Source: Syntrophomonadaceae bacterium
GTDB taxonomy: Bacteria; Bacillota; Dethiobacteria; DTU022
DNA: 34,726 nt
NCBI GenBank assembly: GCA_007136055.1
Contig: SLHT01000067.1
Span: forward strand, 1-34,726
Direction of reading: 5' to 3'
Part shown: in pieces, positions 6,954 through 12,139 of the stretch
How positions within the stretch are numbered: position 1 is the stretch's first letter
Layout of the letters: each line of letters begins with the position of its first letter
Translations under genes and position numbers: made by a program
The notes under the pieces: model-generated
The model's input: only the letters and a program-made list of their open reading frames with translations
Told to the model about the DNA's origin: nothing
The model's database searches: none

Positions 6954-8502
6954 ACTTCTCTTCCGCTACTCCCGCAACCCGGTTTTTGAGGGCGGCGAAT
7001 ATCTTTGCTCTTGGCAAATCAGGCCTTGACCCGTGGATCTGCTCGAGACAAATGGAAGCACCGTAATCCATACCCTGGCACCCGGCCAGGAGAAGCACAT
7101 CGCCGTTTTCAGTTTCAGACAGGCCCCGGGCGATAGCATCGGGCAGCTGCTCATAGATTTCTACCTTGATTCCGGCTTCATTGATCGCTTCTTCGAAGAC
7201 CTGCCGTTCTTCTGTGGAGACAATATCTTTTTCGCTTACGTGGCTGCTGCTGGTAGTAGCGATAACCTTATCCAGGTCCAGCTTAGGCACCCAGTAAGCC
7301 AGCGCTTCGGCATTTTCGCGGTTAACGGTTACGCCGCGGCTGCCCCTGATGGCATAAACAAGGTGCAGCTTTTTATATTCCATCATCTGCAGGGTTTCTA
7401 ATGTAACATGGATATTTCCGCTATTAGCGAAATGATCGTCAATAACCTTATAGTTGTCTTCAAATATCAACTCGAAGCGCCGCTCAACACCGCGAAAATC
7501 ATGCAGGGCTTTCCTGATCGTTTCTGCAGGGATACCCTGAAGGAGGGCGGTCATAATTGCGGCCATGGCATTGTAGACACTGTGCAAACCGAGTACAGAG
7601 AGCTCGATAGAAAAAGAATCCGGCTGGGTGGCAAGCTGCTTGAATGCATCTTTTCTCTGTAGCTCAACCTTGAAGCGAGCCCTTCCTGTGCTCAGGTCAA
7701 GATCTTGGACCAGGCAGTCGGCAGCTTTATTTTTCAGGCCGTAAGTGAAAACCATGGCCCGTGTTTCGTTTACCAGGGGGGCTGTTTTGGGGCAATCGAG
7801 GTTGAATACAGCCCACTGGTCACCCCTGGCTTCACGGACCAGAGATGCTTTGGCTGCATAATACTGTTCATAAGAACCGTGCAGGTCGATATGTTCACGG
7901 CTGATGTTATTGACCACTACAGTATTAAAGTCAACATTGCCGACACGTTTAAGTTCCAGCCCCGAAGAGGAGACCTCCATAACAATGTGGCTGACATTTC
8001 GTTTGACCATTTGATCAAAGTAACGGTGCAAATCTAATGATTCCGGTGTAGTTAATTCAGCGGGTTCGATCAGGTTGCCTATCTTAACAACTACCGTGCC
8101 AATTAATCCCGTCTTAAGGCCGTGTTTTTCAAAAATCGAATTAATCATGTAAGTAGTGGTTGTTTTACCGTTTGTAGCCGTGACCCCGGTTACATTCATT
8201 TTTTTTGAAGGGTGGCCGTAAAAGTGATCAGCCAGGGCCGCTAAAGCCTTTCGACTGTCTTTGACGCGGTACTGGGGGATATCAATTCCTTCCTCGAACT
8301 CTTCAACTACAGCAGCTACGGCTCCATTTTTCACGGCCTGTTTAAGGTACAGGTGGCCGTCTGTTTTGTGGCCCTTAATACAGACGATAAGAGAACCATC
8401 TGATACCCGGCCGGAGTGGTAAGCGATACCGGTAATCGGCTTAATTATTCCCGGGCGCATTTCTTTTACAGTTATTGCTTCGAGCAGTCTATTCTGGTCC
8501 AA
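6952..8502 (-). CDS. MurE-type Mur ligase paralogue with altered substrate motifs
   Basis: The 516-residue protein has the three-domain Mur ligase plan: an N-terminal UDP-sugar domain, the ATP loop GVTATNGKTTTT (residues 106-117), TTPESLDLHRYF, MEVSSSGLELKRV, the Asn/His stretch NNISREHIDLHG, and K218 in YYAAKAS, the lysine carbamylated in MurE. ATP-dependent joining of an amino acid to a carboxylate is therefore expected. However, the C-terminal domain lacks the DNPR motif that reads diaminopimelate or lysine (here TTSSSHVSEKD, 416-426) and has AGCQGMD (473-479) where MurE has GKGHE; DYAHTPD is DDHFANSG. It is also outside a cell-wall cluster. A ligase with another acceptor, or a different amino acid, is more likely than the housekeeping MurE. 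The start is TTG, 12 bases after AGGAGG. Confidence 0.85.
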   Translation of the reverse strand: MDQNRLLEAITVKEMRPGIIKPITGIAYHSGRVSDGSLIVCIKGHKTDGHLYLKQAVKNGAVAAVVEEFEEGIDIPQYRVKDSRKALAALADHFYGHPSKKMNVTGVTATNGKTTTTYMINSIFEKHGLKTGLIGTVVVKIGNLIEPAELTTPESLDLHRYFDQMVKRNVSHIVMEVSSSGLELKRVGNVDFNTVVVNNISREHIDLHGSYEQYYAAKASLVREARGDQWAVFNLDCPKTAPLVNETRAMVFTYGLKNKAADCLVQDLDLSTGRARFKVELQRKDAFKQLATQPDSFSIELSVLGLHSVYNAMAAIMTALLQGIPAETIRKALHDFRGVERRFELIFEDNYKVIDDHFANSGNIHVTLETLQMMEYKKLHLVYAIRGSRGVTVNRENAEALAYWVPKLDLDKVIATTSSSHVSEKDIVSTEERQVFEEAINEAGIKVEIYEQLPDAIARGLSETENGDVLLLAGCQGMDYGASICLEQIHGSRPDLPRAKIFAALKNRVAGVAEEK

Positions 8503-8588
8503 TGATAATTACTGCCTCCTAAAGACAACGGTTATATAAACAGGAATTCGTTAGGTTTATGCCAAAATCCTCCTGCTGCAAATATGTA

Positions 8589-8613
8589 AGAGCCCGCTTA
8601 AAAAGCGGGCTCT
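8589..8613 (-). terminator. Strong hairpin between ferredoxin and Mur ligase genes
   Basis: AGAGCCCGCTT (8589-8599) is a perfect 11-bp inverted match to AAGCGGGCTCT (8603-8613) with a 3-base loop. It lies 37 bp after the ferredoxin stop codon. Neither side has a long T run (minus side reads TACATATTT), so termination could be partial, or the hairpin may protect the 3' end of the ferredoxin mRNA. Confidence 0.6.
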
Positions 8614-8649
8614 GGTTACGACAAAAACATGAATGTTACCTTTAGCCGC

Positions 8650-8832
8650 CTAAGAGATTTCTATGGATTCTGTTGGGCACTCTTCGGCTGCTTCGCGAAC
8701 CTTTTCTTCATGTTCTGCAGGCACGGGATTTACTTTTACTTCGGCTATTTCGTCTCCTAATTCAAAAACCTCGGGGACGATATCCTCACAAATACCGCAG
8801 GCGCTGCAATCATCATTTACCTTAACTTCCAT
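8650..8832 (-). CDS. Small ferredoxin with one [4Fe-4S] cluster
   Basis: The 60-residue protein has C9, C12 and C15 in DCSACGICEDI and C52 in EECPTESI, the arrangement for a single [4Fe-4S] cluster in Firmicutes and Thermotoga-type ferredoxins. The middle is rich in Glu/Asp, as usual. It would carry single electrons in the cytoplasm for low-potential enzymes such as the 2-oxoacid oxidoreductase encoded at 27.7-30.5 kb, though partners cannot be read from the sequence. AAGGAGG is placed 7 bases before the ATG. A candidate promoter at 8912-8941 and the hairpin at 8589-8613 suggest that it is a single-gene transcript. Confidence 0.94.
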   Translation of the reverse strand: MEVKVNDDCSACGICEDIVPEVFELGDEIAEVKVNPVPAEHEEKVREAAEECPTESIEIS

Positions 8833-8911
8833 GCTGATGCCTCCTTAAAGATAATAATTGTTTTCACATTACATGGAAATGTATTCGCTAATGAATTCAT
8901 GATTCCTCTTT

Positions 8912-8941
8912 TTTATAGATAAATTTTGTTTGTTTTGTTAA
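8912..8941 (-). promoter_or_regulatory. Candidate ferredoxin promoter
   Basis: On the minus strand TTAACA (8936-8941) and TATAAA (8912-8917), each one base off consensus, are 18 bp apart. The resulting leader would be about 70 nt before the ferredoxin ATG. Confidence 0.45.
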
Positions 8942-9024
8942 TCCATAACCAGGTTTTATTCAATTATCATGCCATTAGCTTTGTGAAAAGAATGCATAGC
9001 GTTATGGTTACTACCCATTAAATT

Positions 9025-9075
9025 TGTGGATAATGCAGGGGGAGGTTAGCATGTAAAGGACTTGGCTGTGGATAA
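9025..9075. promoter_or_regulatory. Pair of consensus DnaA boxes
   Basis: TGTGGATAA occurs at 9025-9033 and again at 9067-9075, in the same orientation and 42 bp apart. Its complement TTATCCACA is the DnaA box consensus. A degenerate copy, TGTGCATAC, follows at 9081. No dnaA, dnaN or rpmH gene is near, so this is more likely a regulatory or DnaA-titrating cluster than the chromosome origin. Confidence 0.5.
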
Positions 9076-9113
9076 ACCTGTGCATACTGTGGGCAGAACA
9101 GGTATTTGTTTTT
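9076..9113 (+). terminator. Hairpin with T-rich tail, no gene seen upstream on this strand
   Basis: ACCTG (9076-9080) plus TGC pairs with GCA and CAGGT (9099-9103) around a loop, with a 3-base bulge, and is followed by ATTTGTTTTT. On the plus strand this looks like an intrinsic terminator. The only thing upstream is the ribosome site with ATG TAA at 9051, so a short untranslated RNA is possible. Confidence 0.35.
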
Positions 9114-9161
9114 AAAAATGCTTCTTTACAGGGCAAAAATAATTATTTATGAAATTAATGG

Positions 9162-9191
9162 TTGACATAAGATGTTGATCGTAATAATTAT
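9162..9191 (+). promoter_or_regulatory. Candidate promoter of the mini-lipoprotein gene
   Basis: A perfect TTGACA (9162-9167) lies 18 bp before AATTAT (9186-9191, 4/6 match). The predicted leader to the ATG at 9306 is about 110 nt and contains the palindrome GTTTGCAAAC. Confidence 0.4.
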
Positions 9192-9305
9192 ACCTGCCTT
9201 TTATGCTGAAAATAATCTCAAAAAGCTGCTCAGAACAAACCACAGTTTGCAAACACGCATTTTTTGTGTTATTAATAAAATTAATAAGCTCAGGGGGGTG
9301 TATTA

Positions 9306-9386
9306 ATGAAGCGTTTTTCAATGCTGTTTTTAGCTTTAACCATGGTCCTAATGTTTTTATTGGCCGGCTGCACTTCCGGTGGATGA
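9306..9386 (+). CDS. 26-residue mini-lipoprotein (signal peptide with a 5-residue mature end)
   Basis: This very short frame has the hallmarks of a real gene. AGGGGGGTG lies 7 bases before the ATG, and the peptide begins MKRFS, continues with a Met/Leu-rich hydrophobic core and ends in the lipobox LAGC, so only CTSGG would remain after signal peptidase II cleavage. Products of this kind are known in Firmicutes and resemble the entericidin-like or pheromone-precursor lipopeptides; I infer no function. The stop TGA is followed at once by TAG. Upstream is a TTGACA promoter and downstream a GGGTCG/CGACCC hairpin, so it could be a one-gene transcript. A truncated larger lipoprotein gene is the alternative. 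Confidence 0.6.
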   Translation: MKRFSMLFLALTMVLMFLLAGCTSGG

Positions 9387-9400
9387 TAGTTTCGCCTTCG

Positions 9401-9415
9401 GGGTCGGTTCGACCC
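9401..9415 (+). terminator. Weak terminator-like hairpin after the mini-lipoprotein gene
   Basis: GGGTCG (9401-9406) and CGACCC (9410-9415) form a perfect 6-bp stem with a GTT loop, 14 bp after the stop codon. The tail TTAGAGC is poor in T, so termination efficiency is uncertain. Confidence 0.35.
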
Positions 9416-9507
9416 TTAGAGCAATGATTTAAGCACTCCAGTTTGTTGCCACAGTATCTATTAAGGTAGCAGTGAACAGGGGTGTTTTTTATTCCAGGAC
9501 CCAGGAT

Positions 9508-10683
9508 TTATATGATCTGAAGTTGATCGCTATAAGAAGTTAGCTGTTTTAACTGCCTGGATTCAACGACAAGAGTGTCTTCGATGCCGACTGTTCCTTC
9601 TCCGGGAAATACAAATTTCGGTTCGAGGGCGAATACCATTCCTTCTTCCAGGGGAGTATCAGAGCCGCGCGCGATGACAGGTAGTTCATCCAATTCTAAG
9701 CCAACTCCATGGCCGACAAAGCTTACTTTTTCAACATAACCCATGAAATGATTGCCAAGGCCTGCCTCAGAAGCGATCTGCTCTGCTTTTTCATAAATAG
9801 ATCCTGTTGTTACTCCTGCTTTGCCCATTGTCAGAAGAGTATTCTTAATGAAAACAGCTATTTTATAGGCCTCTTGTAAGTGCGCCGGTGGTTCACCAAG
9901 GCAGAAGATTCGGGTTTGATCAACCATGTAGCCACCAAGCACGCTGACAAAGTCAACCAGGATCGGCTCGTTTCTTTTAATCAGGCCCGGGCCTGCACCC
10001 TGTGGAAATGAGGGGTTTAAGCCTGAACCACCTGTTGGACCGTCAAAAAAGCTGATCGCTGCTGCATTCTCTCCGGACATGATATGTCCGTAATAGAGCT
10101 CCTGGTTAAAACCACGCATTCTTACCGCTCCCTGGTGTCCCATGCTACGCGCATGCTCTTCAAGTTGACCGGCAAGTTCTATCTCAGTTAAGCCTTCCCT
10201 GATGATGATGCGGGCCTGTTTGAAGATCGCTGTGCTTATTTTAGCCGCTTCCCGCATCAGTCCGAGTTCATAGTCAGATTTAATAGCCCTGATTTTACGG
10301 ATAGCCCGGGATATATCGGCAAGTTGATATCCTTCCAACATTTTTTGGTAGCGGAAGTAAAGGTTTGCCGGCAGGACGTCAGTTTCAATACCGATTTTTG
10401 AACCTTTCGGCAGCAATTCAGTAATATATTTTTTGAGCTTATCCGAACCATCATAAGGGATTATTTGCTCAAGCTTGCTTTCCTGTTCTGCCCTGGCCAT
10501 CGATTTTTTTACTATTAATGTCGGTTTTCCTTCAGCAGGTATAAAAAGTTGGGCATTTTGCCCGGTTCCACTAAAGTAAAACAGGTCTGCCCTCTGAATT
10601 AGAAGCGCTCCGGCCAGATCTTCTTTTCGCATCGTTTCCTGCAGTTTTCCAATTCGTTCCTGTAACTCTTTATACGGTGTCAT
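9508..10683 (-). CDS. M24 family metallopeptidase (Xaa-Pro aminopeptidase-like)
   Basis: This 391-residue protein has an N-terminal creatinase-type domain (about residues 1-130) and a C-terminal pita-bread domain. The five metal ligands are present: D244 and D255 (LVDFV, MVDQT), H325 (GHGVGLE), E354 (ALEPK) and E368 (GIEDT); H200 in YYGHIMSG fits the substrate site. M24B enzymes remove N-terminal residues next to proline from peptides, in the cytoplasm, with two Mn or Co ions. Creatinase or dimethylsulfoniopropionate lyase relatives share the fold, so peptide cleavage is likely but not certain. GGAGG is placed 8 bases before the ATG. It follows the fadA terminator region and appears to be transcribed alone. 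Confidence 0.9.
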   Translation of the reverse strand: MTPYKELQERIGKLQETMRKEDLAGALLIQRADLFYFSGTGQNAQLFIPAEGKPTLIVKKSMARAEQESKLEQIIPYDGSDKLKKYITELLPKGSKIGIETDVLPANLYFRYQKMLEGYQLADISRAIRKIRAIKSDYELGLMREAAKISTAIFKQARIIIREGLTEIELAGQLEEHARSMGHQGAVRMRGFNQELYYGHIMSGENAAAISFFDGPTGGSGLNPSFPQGAGPGLIKRNEPILVDFVSVLGGYMVDQTRIFCLGEPPAHLQEAYKIAVFIKNTLLTMGKAGVTTGSIYEKAEQIASEAGLGNHFMGYVEKVSFVGHGVGLELDELPVIARGSDTPLEEGMVFALEPKFVFPGEGTVGIEDTLVVESRQLKQLTSYSDQLQII

Positions 10684-10730
10684 TTGCTTTCCTCCAATGT
10701 AAGCAGGTCAAATATTAACTTTACATAAGT

Positions 10731-10749
10731 TTCCTTCCGGAAGAAGGAA
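10731..10749. repeat. Inverted repeat in the leader of the M24 peptidase gene
   Basis: TTCCTTC (10731-10737) and GAAGGAA (10743-10749) form a perfect 7-bp inverted repeat with a 5-base centre. On the minus strand it lies just after a perfect TATAAT (10760-10765), so it sits near the expected transcription start. It could be an operator or an mRNA hairpin; no known regulator site matches. Confidence 0.3.
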
Positions 10750-10850
10750 CCCAGCGATAATTATACGTAGCGCTTTTTAGGTTTCTATATTACGACCTTA
10801 TTTTGAATCCGGGCTCCAGGATACTGTTATTGCTGCGTATGCGATATTAA

Positions 10851-10910
10851 AAGGAGCACTTTACTTTATCATACCACAATAACGGTAATGATTTAAGTAT
10901 CGTGCTCCTT
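10851..10910 (-). terminator. Nested hairpin terminator after fadA
   Basis: AAGGAGCAC (10851-10859) pairs with GTGCTCCTT (10902-10910). Within its 42-base loop a second stem, ATCATACC with GGTAATGAT (one bulged A), can form. On the minus strand the outer stem is followed by TTTTAAT, so it would end the fadR-fadN-fadA message, 37 bp after the fadA stop. Confidence 0.6.
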
Positions 10911-10946
10911 ATCTTTTATGAACCCGGTTCAGTTATACCAGGTGCA

Positions 10947-12122
10947 TCAGGCCCTTTCGAACAGACCGGCGGCACCCATGCCGCCGCCGATACACATGGA
11001 CACGACACCGTATTGCGAACCGCGCCGGTCCATTTCGTGCAGCAGCGTCGCGGTAAGCTTGGCCCCGGTGCATCCCAGGGGATGGCCGAGAGCAATGGCC
11101 CCGCCATTAACGTTAACAATATCCGGGTTAATGTCAAGCTCACGCATACAGTAAATCGCCTGCGAAGCAAAGGCTTCGTTTAGCTCAAAGAGGTCAATAT
11201 CGCTGATCTTCTTACCGGTCAGTTCCATTAGCTTTGGAATGGCGACTGCAGGTCCGACGCCCATAATTTCAGGCGGGCAGCCGGCAACGCCGAAACCGCG
11301 GAAAATAGCGATCGGTTTTAAACCAAGGGCTTTGGCTTTTTCTGCCGACATAACTACGGTAGCTGCAGCGCCATCGCTGGTTTGTGAAGAGTTTCCGGCG
11401 GTGACACTGCCCTTGGCGTGAAATGCCGGGCGCAGCTTGGAGAGAGCTTCCAGGCTGGTTTCGCGTATTCCCTCGTCAACCTCGAAAACAAACTCCTTTT
11501 CGATGATTTTGTTGTCCGGTCCGACAGAGCGGTCTACAACTTTAAGAGGGACTATTTCATCTTTAAAGCGGCCTTCCTTGGTGGCTGCCGCCGCTTTTTG
11601 CTGGCTGGCCAGACCGAACTGATCCTGGTCTTCTCGGGAAATGTTAAAGCGCTGGGCGACATTTTCAGCGGTGATGCCCATCGGGGTATAAGTTTCAATG
11701 AGGCTTTCGGCCAGTCGTGGGCTCGGGGCAAGCTTGTTGCCGCCCATCTGAACGAGACTCATGGTCTCCACCCCGCCTGCCACAATTACATCGGCAAAAC
11801 CGCACATGATCCTTTCGGCAGCCAGGGCGATAGCCTGTAATCCCGAGGAACAAAAACGGTTTACGGTTTGACCCGGCACGGTATCGGGTAGCCCGGCCTG
11901 CAGGGCAACGATTCTACCTAAGTTCATGCCCTGTTCCGCTTCCGGGAATGAACAGCCGAGAATCACGTCTTCTATTTCAGCAGGGTCCAGGCCTTTAGCC
12001 CGGTTCACTGCTTCCCTGACAGCCATTTCTCCCATATATTCAGGGCGAGTATTGCGCAGTGTACCTTTTGGCGCCCTGCCGACTGCTGTTCGAACACTGG
12101 AAACAATAACAGCTTCTTTCAT
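10947..12122 (-). CDS. fadA: 3-ketoacyl-CoA thiolase / acetyl-CoA acetyltransferase FadA
   Basis: The 391-residue protein is a type II thiolase, cleaving 3-ketoacyl-CoA with CoA (or, in reverse, condensing acetyl-CoA). The nucleophile C91 is in NRFCSSGLQAIALAAE, H347 in ALGHPLGCTGAK and the second active cysteine C377 in SMCIGGGMGAAG. The stretch GCSFPEAEQGMNLGRI is typical of FadA/FadI thiolases for longer substrates rather than the short-chain biosynthetic ones. AGGAGG precedes the ATG by 11 bases, and only 17 bp separate it from fadN, so the two form an operon and probably a complex. No acyl-CoA dehydrogenase (FadE) follows, unlike the Bacillus fadNAE arrangement. A nested hairpin ends the unit. 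Confidence 0.95.
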   Translation of the reverse strand: MKEAVIVSSVRTAVGRAPKGTLRNTRPEYMGEMAVREAVNRAKGLDPAEIEDVILGCSFPEAEQGMNLGRIVALQAGLPDTVPGQTVNRFCSSGLQAIALAAERIMCGFADVIVAGGVETMSLVQMGGNKLAPSPRLAESLIETYTPMGITAENVAQRFNISREDQDQFGLASQQKAAAATKEGRFKDEIVPLKVVDRSVGPDNKIIEKEFVFEVDEGIRETSLEALSKLRPAFHAKGSVTAGNSSQTSDGAAATVVMSAEKAKALGLKPIAIFRGFGVAGCPPEIMGVGPAVAIPKLMELTGKKISDIDLFELNEAFASQAIYCMRELDINPDIVNVNGGAIALGHPLGCTGAKLTATLLHEMDRRGSQYGVVSMCIGGGMGAAGLFERA

Positions 12123-12139
12123 TCTCGTTACCTCCTCCT

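Larger units (their letters stand above)
8833..9305. other. 473-bp AT-rich gap between ferredoxin and mini-lipoprotein genes
   Basis: No protein gene of normal length is supported here. From left to right the gap holds the ferredoxin promoter (minus), two consensus DnaA boxes at 9025-9033 and 9067-9075, a strong ribosome site (GGGGGAGG) followed by ATG TAA at 9051-9056, a hairpin with a T-rich tail at 9076-9113, and a TTGACA promoter aimed at the 26-codon lipoprotein gene. Short open frames on both strands look like chance. Confidence 0.6.

Noticed and set aside
8833..9305. Chromosome replication origin
   Set aside because: Only two DnaA boxes and no dnaA, dnaN, rpmH or gidA neighbours; a regulatory cluster is more likely.
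9112..9321. A 69-codon minus-strand frame in the AT-rich gap
   Set aside because: Low-complexity, no ribosome site, and it overlaps the promoter and start of the mini-lipoprotein gene.
9203..9427. A 74-codon plus-strand frame over the mini-lipoprotein region
   Set aside because: It has no ribosome site, and the 26-codon frame inside it has a strong ribosome site and a clear lipoprotein signal.
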